A DNA stretch of 64,000 nucleotides from Alphaproteobacteria bacterium (lineage in GTDB: Bacteria; Pseudomonadota; Alphaproteobacteria; Micavibrionales; Micavibrionaceae), in contig NZDE01000008.1 in NCBI GenBank assembly GCA_002690045.1, positions 1-64,000 on the forward strand. Reading direction: 5' to 3'. Below, piece after piece: positions 1 through 8,454 of this stretch. The position numbers were made by a program, and so were the translations under genes. Position 1 is the stretch's first letter. Every line of letters begins with the position of its first letter. Below the pieces are notes generated by a model. It worked only from the letters and a program-made list of their open reading frames with translations, made no database searches and was not told the DNA's origin.

Positions 1-1
1 G

Positions 2-544
2 CAGGGCGGCGCCGTTATTGTGTATCATGACCCTAGGCGCTTTGGGTTTATGCTTTTGGAAAAGACGGAGAATTTGAATTGTATCCGCCCATTTTCCAAA
101 ATGGGGCCGGAGCCGCTGGGGAATGCTTTCAACGGTGATGTTCTGGCTGAATTATTGCAGGGCCGAAAAAGTAATATAAAGGCCGCATTACTGGATCAAA
201 ATGTTATCGCGGGTATTGGGAATATATATGCATGTGAGGCCCTATATATGGCAAGAATTGATCCCGCTCGAATTTGTACGTCTTTGGATAAAAAAGAGGT
301 GGAGAGCTTGGCGCGGTCTGTGCGACAAGTGTTACAAAAGGCGATACAGGCGGGTGGTTCTAGTTTGAAAGATTATTGTCATACGGATGGTAATCTGGGG
401 TATTTTCAACATATGTTCGGTGTTTATAACCGTGAAGGAGAAAATTGCCCGGACTGTGATTGTGATCTCTCCGTAACCGGCGGCGTGCAGCGTATTGTTC
501 AAAACGGCCGTTCAACATTTTATTGTCCAAGGCAACAAAATTAA
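2..544 (+). CDS. mutM: Formamidopyrimidine-DNA glycosylase, 5' part missing
   Basis: This is the C-terminal two thirds of the Fpg/MutM DNA glycosylase, which removes oxidised purines such as 8-oxoguanine and nicks the DNA at the site. The frame is already open at the window edge, so the N-terminus with the catalytic proline lies outside. Seen here are the DPRRFGF motif, the helix-two-turns-helix region (KAALLDQNVIAGIGNIY), the GGSSLKDY segment and the C-terminal zinc-finger region. The finger is odd: it has CPDC and then FYCPRQQN, so the fourth cysteine normally found in YCPxCQ is a glutamine, although an extra cysteine follows in CPDCDC. A small exported-protein gene follows after 49 bases. 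Identification is secure; zinc binding is uncertain. Confidence 0.93.
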   Translation, partial: QGGAVIVYHDPRRFGFMLLEKTENLNCIRPFSKMGPEPLGNAFNGDVLAELLQGRKSNIKAALLDQNVIAGIGNIYACEALYMARIDPARICTSLDKKEVESLARSVRQVLQKAIQAGGSSLKDYCHTDGNLGYFQHMFGVYNREGENCPDCDCDLSVTGGVQRIVQNGRSTFYCPRQQN

Positions 545-593
545 GGTATGCAATGAAATTGGATTTAAAAAAGATATTTTGAAAGGTATTTTA

Positions 594-980
594 ATGCGTT
601 TGATTGTTAGTGTAGTTGCGCTGATTTTGGGATTGGGTGTTTTGCAACCAGCAAAGGCCTTTGATAGGTATCAAGAAAATACAGATGGGACTCTGTTTTT
701 TGAAACTCTTCAGGATGTTCCCGTTATGCAGGGGTTAGTGGAATTGGAAGATTATACGCTGGTTTTTGATAAGCCGGAGGGGCGTATTATTGAGATGGTG
801 GCAAAAATAGAAGATGGCAATATTGATGACACGCGGCAATTTTATCGCCGGTCTTTGCCGCAGTTGGGTTGGAGCCGTTCTTCGGAGGATCATTATATCC
901 GCGGAGATGAGCATTTATACCTTAATTTTGAACGAGAGGCGCAAGAGGCCTATTTAAGAATTACGGTTGAGCCACGATGA
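594..980 (+). CDS. Small exported protein of unknown function
   Basis: A 128-residue protein starting at the ATG preceded by GAAAGG; an upstream in-frame extension overlapping mutM is less likely because it would put residues before a clear signal peptide (MRLIVSVVALILGLGV, cleavage probably after AKA). The mature part of about 105 residues is acidic, has no cysteine and alternates hydrophobic and polar residues in a way that suggests beta strands, including a DDTRQFYRRSLPQLGW segment reminiscent of small periplasmic proteins that sit after fpg in alphaproteobacteria. I do not recognise a named family. It is probably co-transcribed with mutM, but no functional link can be claimed. Confidence 0.7.
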   Translation: MRLIVSVVALILGLGVLQPAKAFDRYQENTDGTLFFETLQDVPVMQGLVELEDYTLVFDKPEGRIIEMVAKIEDGNIDDTRQFYRRSLPQLGWSRSSEDHYIRGDEHLYLNFEREAQEAYLRITVEPR

Positions 981-1066
981 TATGACCGAGTATATTTTGT
1001 AATAAGAATATGATTCTTTTACGCATTTTATAAAAAAGGGTTTCTAGGCAAAAAACTTTTTTAATT

Positions 1067-1075
1067 TTATCCACG
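1067..1075 (+). promoter_or_regulatory. DnaA-box-like site upstream of rpsT
   Basis: TTATCCACG matches the DnaA consensus TTATCCACA at eight of nine positions. A weaker inverted match (CGTGGATGA) lies at 1131-1139. They flank the presumed rpsT promoter. This is a sequence match only; a single site occurs by chance easily. Confidence 0.3.
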
Positions 1076-1081
1076 AAATAC

Positions 1082-1111
1082 TTGACAAGCGGCCTCTATC
1101 AAGCGTATATC
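1082..1111 (+). promoter_or_regulatory. Putative sigma-70 promoter for rpsT
   Basis: A perfect TTGACA (1082-1087) is followed after 18 bases by TATATC (1106-1111), four of six matches to the -10 consensus. About 100 bases of leader then precede rpsT, a length that would allow the S20 autoregulation known for this gene in other bacteria. Confidence 0.5.
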
Positions 1112-1210
1112 TCTTCGATCTTAGGAATAACGTGGATGAAAAGAATCGCCTGAAGGCAGATTTTTGATCGTTCAAAATAAAATATTAAGAATAAAAGGAA
1201 GACTTTTAAA

Positions 1211-1474
1211 ATGGCAAATCATGCATCTTCTAGAAAACGTATGCGTAGAAATGCAACTCGCGCTTCAATCAATATGAATCGTAAGAGTCGCATTCGCACT
1301 TTTATCAAAAAAGTAGAGATGGCATTGCTCGACGGTAATGCGAAGGATGCTGAAGTTGCTCTTCAACAAGCTCAGCCGGAAATTCTTCGCGGCGTGTCTA
1401 AAGGTCTGTTTCATAAAAATACAGCATCTCGTAAAATTTCTCGCCTGTCGGCAAGAATTAAGGCTTTGAAATAA
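1211..1474 (+). CDS. rpsT: 30S ribosomal protein S20
   Basis: An 87-residue, strongly basic protein of the normal S20 length, beginning [10 protein letters not shown] and rich in the Arg/Lys and Ala patterns of the three-helix S20 fold that binds 16S rRNA. A good ribosome binding site (AAGGAAG) precedes the ATG. In alphaproteobacteria rpsT commonly lies between mutM and dnaA, as here. The rpsT stop is followed by a weak hairpin (1484-1503) without a T-run, so some read-through toward dnaA is possible. Confidence 0.97.
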   Translation: MANHASSRKRMRRNATRASINMNRKSRIRTFIKKVEMALLDGNAKDAEVALQQAQPEILRGVSKGLFHKNTASRKISRLSARIKALK

Positions 1475-1961
1475 GCTGTTCTGGTGTCATTAAAAAGTGA
1501 CACTAAAGTAATAATTTCATCTGTAAAGTAATGCTTGTCCCTTGAAAGTAATTTTCCAGGGGCCGCAAGTGCATCCAAAATAAACTATTGGTACGATTAT
1601 TATTTTTTTTGATGTTCACTATTTATTCTCATTGCATCTTCATAATTTATTAGTGTAAGTTGATCTCACTTCAGACAGGGAGGTACAAAAATTTATTTTA
1701 TTGCCTCAGTACTGTTCGGAATACGAGTGTGATTTTCAGGCGTGATCTTTATGCTTATTTGGTATTCCTTTGAAGGTCTGTAAAGTGTTGTTGGGGAAAA
1801 ATTCAGCGCTCAAGTAGGACCTAATAAAAAAGTTATTAGAACAATTGGCTGCGAAATTCAGATTTCGTTAACCCCTGCTTATTGTTTGTATTAGGAGCAT
1901 TTGCTCATTCTAAAAAGGGGTGTGGTTTATACATTAATTTAGTGAAGTGGAGAGAATTATT
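1475..1961 (+). promoter_or_regulatory. Intergenic region upstream of dnaA with spaced AAAGTAAT repeats
   Basis: This 487-base gap lacks any convincing gene. It contains three exact copies of AAAGTAAT starting at 1505, 1525 and 1545, exactly 20 bases apart, which places them on the same face of the helix. An AT-rich run follows near 1590-1620. No clear cluster of DnaA boxes is present, so I do not call it an origin; it must hold the dnaA promoter, and the repeats could be protein-binding sites. Confidence 0.5.
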
Positions 1962-3413
1962 ATGTCAGATACTGGGGGAAAGATCGCAGTTGCAGAAAAG
2001 TCAGTTTCAGTCGAAGGAGCCGATTATTCCGCAGCCCCATTAAAGCCGACTAAGGCCATTATGGATTTGTGGAAACGCATCCATGGTGATATGCGCCAGG
2101 AATTTGGTGAGGCGATTTTCCGTAGTTGGTTAAAACCCCTGGTGCTTCAGGCATATTATCACGGCACTATGGAGGTGTCGGTTCCTACCCGTTTTATGCG
2201 TGACTGGATTCAGAACCACTATGCTGAGCGTATTCTTGAAATGTGCCAGCAGGCCAATGAAGAAGTTAAGCGCCTGCAAATCGTTGTGGTGCAAAATGCG
2301 ATTATTGATGATTTTGAAATGGATGGTGCTGTCCAAACTTTAGCCAATGAGTCCAGTGCTAATGAAAATCTGAAGCGTGAGATTGAGGAAATATCGTCTC
2401 CTTTGGATGCACGTTTTAAATTTGAAAATTTTGTTGTTGGTAAACCAAATGCACTGGCGCATGCTGCTGCGCGACGCGTTGTTGAAACGGATAGTATCCC
2501 GTTTAACCCACTCTTTATATATGGTGGTGTTGGTCTGGGTAAAACACATTTAATGCATGCCATAGCTCATCAGATTAAAGAGCAAAGCCCAGAAAAGACG
2601 GTTATGTATTTGTCAGCCGAAAAATTTATGTATCAGTTTGTTCGCGCATTACGAGCCAATGAGACTATCAACTTTAAAGAGGTTTTTCGTAGTGTTGATG
2701 TTTTGATGATGGATGATATTCAGTTCATTGCCGGAAAAGAATCAACACAGGAAGAATTTTTCCATACGTTTAATGCGCTGGTTGATCAAAACAAACAGAT
2801 TATTATCTCAGCTGATAAATCCCCGTCCGATTTGACTGGTATTGATGAGCGCTTACGTTCTCGCTTGGCATGGGGCTTGGTCGCAGATATTCATCCGACA
2901 ACCTATGATTTGCGTTTGGGTATTTTGCAATCGAAGCGTGCTCAGTTAGAGGCCAATGTTCCTGATAGTGTGTTGGAATTTCTTGCTTTGAAGGTAACGT
3001 CGAATATACGTGAAATGGAGGGGGCGCTTAACCGTATTGTGGCCCATGCCGATGTTGCGTCTCAAGAAATTACCTTGGAAAGTACGCAGGAAGTCCTGCA
3101 GGATTTACTTCGCGCTCATGATCGCCGAATTACAATTGATGAAATTCAGCGTAAAGTTGCTGAGCATTTTAATCTGCGTTTGACTGATATGCATTCATCT
3201 CGCCGTGCTCGTAATGTTGCCCGCCCACGTCAGATTGCGATGTATTTGGCTAAACAATTAACCTCCCGTTCTTTGCCCGAAATTGGACGTAAGTTCGGTG
3301 GCCGTGATCATACTACTGTGATGCATGCTGTGCGTAAGGTGGAAGAGCTGATCGACGCGGATGCACAAATTGCGCAAGACACAGATGTGATTCGCCGCGC
3401 TTTGACAGGTTGA
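1962..3413 (+). CDS. dnaA: Chromosomal replication initiator DnaA
   Basis: DnaA binds the replication origin and, with ATP, opens it for helicase loading. The 483-residue product has an N-terminal helicase-interaction domain, a linker, the AAA+ domain with Walker A GGVGLGKTHL and Walker B MMDDIQF, a LRSRLAWGL box VII-type arginine segment, and the C-terminal helix-turn-helix with the signature GGRDHTTVMHAV. A GTG start 15 bases upstream is in frame, but the GGAGA sequence eight bases before the ATG supports the start given. It lies downstream of rpsT, as is common in alphaproteobacteria; the usual partner dnaN is 3.8 kb away rather than adjacent. Confidence 0.98.
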   Translation: MSDTGGKIAVAEKSVSVEGADYSAAPLKPTKAIMDLWKRIHGDMRQEFGEAIFRSWLKPLVLQAYYHGTMEVSVPTRFMRDWIQNHYAERILEMCQQANEEVKRLQIVVVQNAIIDDFEMDGAVQTLANESSANENLKREIEEISSPLDARFKFENFVVGKPNALAHAAARRVVETDSIPFNPLFIYGGVGLGKTHLMHAIAHQIKEQSPEKTVMYLSAEKFMYQFVRALRANETINFKEVFRSVDVLMMDDIQFIAGKESTQEEFFHTFNALVDQNKQIIISADKSPSDLTGIDERLRSRLAWGLVADIHPTTYDLRLGILQSKRAQLEANVPDSVLEFLALKVTSNIREMEGALNRIVAHADVASQEITLESTQEVLQDLLRAHDRRITIDEIQRKVAEHFNLRLTDMHSSRRARNVARPRQIAMYLAKQLTSRSLPEIGRKFGGRDHTTVMHAVRKVEELIDADAQIAQDTDVIRRALTG

Positions 3414-3446
3414 TGTGTTGTCTTATAATTTATTTTTCTAATAAAA

Positions 3447-3469
3447 GCGGCTCCCAGGGGCCGTTTTTT
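3447..3469 (+). terminator. Rho-independent terminator after dnaA
   Basis: A GC-rich hairpin (CGGCTCC / GGGGCCG with one G-T pair and a two-base loop) is followed directly by six T residues. Confidence 0.8.
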
Positions 3470-3598
3470 GTCTTTTCGCGTTGCGCATGGCACCGTAGTC
3501 GTATAGAACCATGGCATCCGGCCATTCTTGTCGCGATTTTAGCGCGAGGTCATGTCCATCACCTACTTGTTGTTTATTAATAAAGGAAAGCCTGAAAT

Positions 3599-5227
3599 AT
3601 GCTTCGCCTCGTTCGCCGTTTTCATTTAACGGATAATCCAAAAGCCGATTTTCTTTCTGGCCTAACCGTTGCGCTGGCATTGGTGCCCGAAGCCATTGCA
3701 TTTGCCTTTGTGGCGGGGGTAGAGCCTTTGGTGGGCCTATATGCCGCATTTTTTGTTGGCCTGATTACGTCTGTCTTTGGTGGCCGAAGCGGTATGATAT
3801 CCGGCGCAACCGGTGCGATGGCCGTAGCCATGGTCGGTTTAGTTCTGGTTTATGGTGTAGAATACTTGTTCGCGACAGTGGTGCTGACTGGTATTTTGCA
3901 GATTTTGGCGGGTGTATTTCATTTGGGTAAATTTATTCGCCTTGTGCCGCATTCTGTAATGCTTGGCTTTGTGAATGGTTTGGCGATTGTTATATTTTTG
4001 GCTCAACTGGGGCAGTTTAAATCGTCTCAGCCTGCCGATATTGTGGATTCTCATAGTACGGAAGGATCATCACATAGTGCACTGAGTGTTGTATTTGACG
4101 GCGGGTGGATGCAAGGAGAGCAGCTTTATTTGATGCTGGGCCTCACATGTTTGACGATGGCGATTATTTGGTTTTTACCAAAAGTTCCAAAGCTGGGAAA
4201 GTTGATACCGGCTTCTTTGGCTTCAATCCTGATCGTTTCAGGCTTAGTGATTGGTCTGGATTTGGATACGCGCACTGTCGGCGACATGGCCAGTGTGGCA
4301 GGCGGTCTTCCTGAATTTCATATTCCGATGGTGCCGTTTACGCTGGAGACTTTAATGATTATATTTCCTGTTGCGGTTACTTTGGCGGCAATAGGCTTAA
4401 TAGAAAGCCTTCTGACATTGACATTGATTGATGAAATGACCAATACCCGCGGTCGCACCTCGCAAGAATGTGTTGGTCAGGGAATGGCCAATACAGTGTG
4501 CGGATTTTTTGGCGCAATGGGCGGTTGTGCGATGATTGGGCAGTCGATGATTAATATCAATTCCGGTGGCCGTGGGCGTCTGTCGGGTATTACGGCAGCC
4601 TTGGCTTTGCTTTGTTTTATCCTTTTTGCTTCACAATGGATTGAAATGATTCCGCTCGCCGCTTTGACCGGGCTGATGATGATGGTTGTCATATCCACTT
4701 TTGCCTGGGCATCTGTAAGAATCATGCATAAAATTCCCCGCGAAGATGCCTTTGTCATCCTTTTGGTGACGGGCGTTACGATTGCATATGATTTAGCGTT
4801 GGCTGTGGTTGTTGGGGTGATTTTTTCAGCGTTGGTTTATGCTTGGAAATCTTCGCAACATATCGGGATTGTTGAGGGGCGTTCTGCGGATAAAGGGCAT
4901 AAAGTTTACAAACTTTATGGGCCGCTGTTTTTTGGATCTATTGCTCGCTTTCGAGACCTGATCCACCCAAGCCACGATCAAGAGGAAACCGATGTAATTA
5001 TTGACTTCAAGCATGCCAGAGTTTGGGATCATTCTGCGCTGGAGGCGATTGACGCGCTTGCCACTAAATACGAGGAGGCTGGCAAAACCCTGCACCTTGT
5101 CCACCTAAGCGCGGATTGTCAATTATTGCTGAAAAAAGCGCGTGATATGGTTGAAGTTAATACAATCGAGGATCCGCATTACCGTGTAGTCGTTGATTAT
5201 GCGGATAAAGTCGAGCGTAAGGCCTAG
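3599..5227 (+). CDS. SulP-family anion permease with STAS domain
   Basis: A 542-residue membrane protein of the SulP/SLC26 family, which moves sulfate, bicarbonate or other anions across the inner membrane. The N-terminal region contains about ten to twelve hydrophobic segments, starting with the typical DFLSGLTVALALVPEAIAFAFVAGV motif region and GLYAAFFVGLITSVFGG. The last 120 residues form a cytoplasmic STAS domain (VIIDFKHARVWDHSALEAIDAL). AAAGGAAA provides the ribosome binding site. No sulfate-assimilation or carbonic-anhydrase gene is nearby, so the substrate cannot be assigned. It stands alone between terminated dnaA and a convergent gene. Confidence 0.92.
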   Translation: MLRLVRRFHLTDNPKADFLSGLTVALALVPEAIAFAFVAGVEPLVGLYAAFFVGLITSVFGGRSGMISGATGAMAVAMVGLVLVYGVEYLFATVVLTGILQILAGVFHLGKFIRLVPHSVMLGFVNGLAIVIFLAQLGQFKSSQPADIVDSHSTEGSSHSALSVVFDGGWMQGEQLYLMLGLTCLTMAIIWFLPKVPKLGKLIPASLASILIVSGLVIGLDLDTRTVGDMASVAGGLPEFHIPMVPFTLETLMIIFPVAVTLAAIGLIESLLTLTLIDEMTNTRGRTSQECVGQGMANTVCGFFGAMGGCAMIGQSMININSGGRGRLSGITAALALLCFILFASQWIEMIPLAALTGLMMMVVISTFAWASVRIMHKIPREDAFVILLVTGVTIAYDLALAVVVGVIFSALVYAWKSSQHIGIVEGRSADKGHKVYKLYGPLFFGSIARFRDLIHPSHDQEETDVIIDFKHARVWDHSALEAIDALATKYEEAGKTLHLVHLSADCQLLLKKARDMVEVNTIEDPHYRVVVDYADKVERKA

Positions 5228-5289
5228 TATAGCTTAAATCATTTATATGCGGTGATATGGTATTATATTATTGCTGCCTTGGCTTTATT

Positions 5290-5823
5290 TTAGCCATTGT
5301 CCAGACATTGTCTTGTACATGCATTGGATACGCATTGGTGAATGGCGTCTCGGATATATTCATGATTATTTAGAATGTCTTTTTTCTGCTTGGTGTGAAT
5401 TTCCTCACTGGAGAGAATTTCATCTAATGTAAACCACCGATACTCGGAATGCTCCAGATGACCCGTAATCGGATTGTGGGTGAATTCGGGTTCGAACTCA
5501 TCTTGCGTGGCCGCGACAAAAATCATCAGCTCCGTTAGGCCTTGACGCCCATTATGGTTGATGTTTGTAACCGGGACCGCACTGGATATTTGGAATCCTG
5601 TTTCTTCGCACGTTTCCCGAATGACACCTTGATAAAAGCTCTCATTACAATCGACGCCACCCCCAGGCATTTCAAACTTACCGTGTTCGGCAGAATTCAC
5701 ATCATTTTTGCGTAATAATAATGCTTTGCCAGATTGCGCGGTAATGAGCGCAAAGGCAGACCTTTTATGCGCATCGGTATCGCTAAATGCTTTTGTGGCG
5801 GTAATGTGTAATGCGGATTTCAT
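5290..5823 (-). CDS. Nudix hydrolase
   Basis: A 177-residue Nudix protein, a family that hydrolyses nucleoside diphosphates linked to another group. The complete Nudix box is visible at about residues 54-76: G(x5)E(x7)REx2EExG as GGVDCNESFYQGVIRETCEETG. The surrounding pattern (lifting a MPGGGV strand before the box, and HLEHSEYRWFTLDEI after it) resembles MutT/ADP-ribose pyrophosphatase-like members. The substrate cannot be read from the sequence. It faces the SulP gene and stands apart from its other neighbour, so it is probably a single-gene unit. Confidence 0.9.
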   Translation of the reverse strand: MKSALHITATKAFSDTDAHKRSAFALITAQSGKALLLRKNDVNSAEHGKFEMPGGGVDCNESFYQGVIRETCEETGFQISSAVPVTNINHNGRQGLTELMIFVAATQDEFEPEFTHNPITGHLEHSEYRWFTLDEILSSEEIHTKQKKDILNNHEYIRDAIHQCVSNACTRQCLDNG

Positions 5824-5881
5824 GCAATTACTTTACATATATATATTTATCTTGTCATCTAAAAAGTATAGCGTAAAAGGA

Positions 5882-6208
5882 TTAATAATGATTCCATAAG
5901 CGCTTTCCGATGTTTGGCTTTGAATTGCCGCGGTAAATCATATTACCGGCGCTATCGTTTTTACCCTGCGGCTTTGATGTGTTTTGTTCCAATTGCTGGC
6001 GACGTTTTTCTATGGTTTCTTTTAGCGAAGTTGATTTTCGTTTTTTACGGTTTTCGCGCCTTTGAGTGGTTCTACTTTGTTCTGGTGTATCATTATGCGC
6101 ATGTGGAACACCTGTATAATCGGCTAGAGCTGGCTTTATGATTTGTCCTGTATTAAATGCCATTGAGGTAAATATGGTCAGGATTAAGATTTTTTTGATA
6201 GCCAGCAT
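5882..6208 (-). CDS. Small basic exported protein, unknown
   Basis: A 108-residue protein with an N-terminal hydrophobic signal (KKILILTIFTSMAFNTG, cleavage likely after ALA) and a highly basic, glutamine- and lysine-rich middle (RENRKKRKSTSLKETIEKRRQQLEQ) that should be helical. AGGAG lies nine bases before the ATG, supporting translation. No cysteines and no recognised domain. A short overprinted frame on the other strand is a shadow. The family is unknown to me; it may be lineage specific. Confidence 0.55.
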   Translation of the reverse strand: MLAIKKILILTIFTSMAFNTGQIIKPALADYTGVPHAHNDTPEQSRTTQRRENRKKRKSTSLKETIEKRRQQLEQNTSKPQGKNDSAGNMIYRGNSKPNIGKRLWNHY

Positions 6209-6345
6209 TGTTATTAACTCCTACGCATTTTAGTCTAACATAAATCGTGTCTAGTGCGCCAAATTGGTTGCCGCGATCATTGCAAAATCATGATGTTGTG
6301 CCTGTCAATCTTGTTTGTTGTAATGGGCTCTGCTAAATAAATGAG

Positions 6346-6984
6346 ATGAATACATCCTATATTATATCCGCTACTGATGAGGACATTGGCAAAACCGTGG
6401 TGAGTGCCATGTTGGTTCAGGCTTTGGGTTATAATTACTGGAAGCCTATACAAACGGGCATTGGGGATGGTGGCGTTGATACGCGGCGTGTACAAAAAAT
6501 GACTGGCCTGCCTGATGAGCGGTTTTTACCCGAGAGCTACGTGTTTGCTGAGGCTGTATCGCCGCACCTTGCTGCAGAACTGGATGGTGTCAGCCTTGAT
6601 CTGAATTGTATAAATTTGCCCCAAAGTGACAACCCGCTGATTATAGAAGGAGCTGGCGGTTTAATGGTGCCTTTGACACGCGACAATCTATATATTAATC
6701 AATTTAAAAAATGGGACGTTCCGTTGATTTTGTGTGCGCGTACGGGGCTGGGTACGATTAACCATACTTTGTTATCTCTGGAGGCTCTTTGGTCCCGTAA
6801 TATTAATGTTCACGGCGTTATCTTTGTTGGTGAACCCAATGATGATAACATTCAGACCATTGCTGATTTTTCTAAAGTTAGAATTTTAGGGCACATGCCT
6901 TGGATTTCTGATCTGGATGCGGCTGGTCTTCATAATTGTTTTAAGCGTAATTTTCGTTTGCAGGACTTTATCGATCTTAGGTGA
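6346..6984 (+). CDS. bioD: Dethiobiotin synthetase
   Basis: BioD closes the ureido ring of dethiobiotin from diaminopelargonic acid, CO2 and ATP, the penultimate step of biotin synthesis. The 212-residue protein has the family P-loop near the N-terminus (SATDEDIGKTVVS, corresponding to GTDTxVGKT), the KPIQTG motif, and the IEGAGGLMVPL segment that forms the nucleotide and Mg site. It is a little shorter than typical BioD (about 225). No other bio gene is nearby, so it is a stand-alone copy between the Nudix and dnaN genes. The family call is strong. Confidence 0.92.
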   Translation: MNTSYIISATDEDIGKTVVSAMLVQALGYNYWKPIQTGIGDGGVDTRRVQKMTGLPDERFLPESYVFAEAVSPHLAAELDGVSLDLNCINLPQSDNPLIIEGAGGLMVPLTRDNLYINQFKKWDVPLILCARTGLGTINHTLLSLEALWSRNINVHGVIFVGEPNDDNIQTIADFSKVRILGHMPWISDLDAAGLHNCFKRNFRLQDFIDLR

Positions 6985-7176
6985 ACGGTGTCTTAAACAT
7001 TTATAAAGTGTATAAAAAAGCATTTGATGTGCAATTATCTGGTGAACTTAGGGTTAAAATTGATAATCCTGTGCAAATCAAGGCTGCTGCTTGATTTTAG
7101 GGCTTTCCTTGCGCGTTCGGGCTTGCTAGTGTTTGATTCTACGAATTAACAGAATTGTAAAAGCAGGATTATCGCC

Positions 7177-8292
7177 ATGAAGTTGAGTATCGATCGCGCC
7201 GCGCTATTAAGAGCGCTCAATCACGTACAAAGTGTTGTTGAGCGAAGAAACACTATTCCCATTCTATCCAATGTTCTAATGAAGGCTGAAGATGGTGTTT
7301 TATCCATGACAGCAACTGATATGGATCTGGAAATCAACGAATCGGTGGCCGCCAATGTTTCTCAGGCTGGTGCAATCACGGCCCCGGCGCATACATTGCA
7401 CGATATTGTTCGTAAATTTCAGGATGGATCTGATGTGGAAATCGAATTGAACAATGAAGGCACGCAGATTACTGTGCGTGCAGGGCGTTCACAATTCAAA
7501 TTGAGCTGTTTGCCCGTTTCAGATTTTCCAGCCCTTGGCGCTGGCGAGTTGGCGCAGAGCTTTTCAGTTCCTGCCGCATCTTTGCGTGCCTTGGTTGATC
7601 GTACAAAGTTTGCGATGAGCACGGAAGAAACCCGCTATTATCTGAATGGTATTTATTTGCACCATGCTGAACAGGAGGGAGTTCAGGTTTTACGGGCGGT
7701 TGCGACTGACGGTCATCGTTTGGCTCGTTTTGAAATGCCTTTGCCTGAGGGCGCGGCTGATATGCCAGGTATTATTATTCCGCGCAAAGCTATTCAGGAG
7801 TTGCGTAAACTATCTGATGATGCGGCTGATACAATCAAAATTTCTTTATCGGAGAGCAAGATTCGTTTTGAGTTCGATCACATTATTTTGACCTCAAAAT
7901 TGATCGATGGAAAATTTCCTGATTATGAACGCGTTATTCCTAAGGGGAATGATAAAGTTGTTGAGTGTGACCCGAAAATGTTCACAGGAGCAATCGACCG
8001 CGTTTCCACGATTTCTGATGGTAAATCCCGTGCTGTTAAAATTGCACTGCAGGGTAAGCAGATGACTATTTCTGCTTCTTCAGCTGAGGCAGGTAGCGCG
8101 ACTGAGCAGATGGAAGTTAATGGGGATACGGACATTGAAATTGGTTTTAATGCTAAATATCTGTTGGATATTACGTCTCAAATAGAAGGGGAAGGGTGTC
8201 GTTTGACATTGGCAGACGCTGCCAGCCCTACGATTATTCAGGATAATGGCGACCCATCATCTTTGTATGTCTTAATGCCTTTGCGTGTTTAA
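7177..8292 (+). CDS. dnaN: DNA polymerase III sliding clamp (beta subunit)
   Basis: The beta clamp encircles DNA and tethers polymerase III. The 371-residue product has the normal length and three-domain pattern, starting MKLSIDRAALLRALNHVQSVVERR, with the ATDMDLEI and TDGHRLA motifs and a C-terminal hydrophobic-cleft region ending SLYVLMPLRV, close to the family's MPMRL end. It is preceded by a 190-base gap that must hold its promoter and is followed by a strong terminator, so it is separated transcriptionally from recF. Confidence 0.98.
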   Translation: MKLSIDRAALLRALNHVQSVVERRNTIPILSNVLMKAEDGVLSMTATDMDLEINESVAANVSQAGAITAPAHTLHDIVRKFQDGSDVEIELNNEGTQITVRAGRSQFKLSCLPVSDFPALGAGELAQSFSVPAASLRALVDRTKFAMSTEETRYYLNGIYLHHAEQEGVQVLRAVATDGHRLARFEMPLPEGAADMPGIIIPRKAIQELRKLSDDAADTIKISLSESKIRFEFDHIILTSKLIDGKFPDYERVIPKGNDKVVECDPKMFTGAIDRVSTISDGKSRAVKIALQGKQMTISASSAEAGSATEQMEVNGDTDIEIGFNAKYLLDITSQIEGEGCRLTLADAASPTIIQDNGDPSSLYVLMPLRV

Positions 8293-8320
8293 AAACGCAC
8301 AAGGATAGCAAACGTATAAT

Positions 8321-8353
8321 AAACCGGCGGAGAAATTGCTCTGCCGGTTTTTA
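8321..8353 (+). terminator. Rho-independent terminator after dnaN
   Basis: AAACCGGC pairs with GCCGGTTT around a 16-base loop region and is followed by T residues. It separates dnaN from recF. Confidence 0.75.
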
Positions 8354-8454
8354 TATCGGGTTACATTTGTAATACGGCTTTTATCTTTAACTGTGTTTAT
8401 CATGGCGCGCGGGTTTCACTAGAAAACTTCTCAGTGATAAAATAGAAATAAAAT

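Noticed and set aside
1475-1961. Replication origin upstream of dnaA
   Set aside because: No cluster of DnaA boxes is visible in this gap, and many alphaproteobacteria have the origin elsewhere. Only the repeat array is reported.
2130-2563. Minus-strand open frames within dnaA
   Set aside because: They overlap dnaA completely, lack ribosome binding sites and have no recognisable product.
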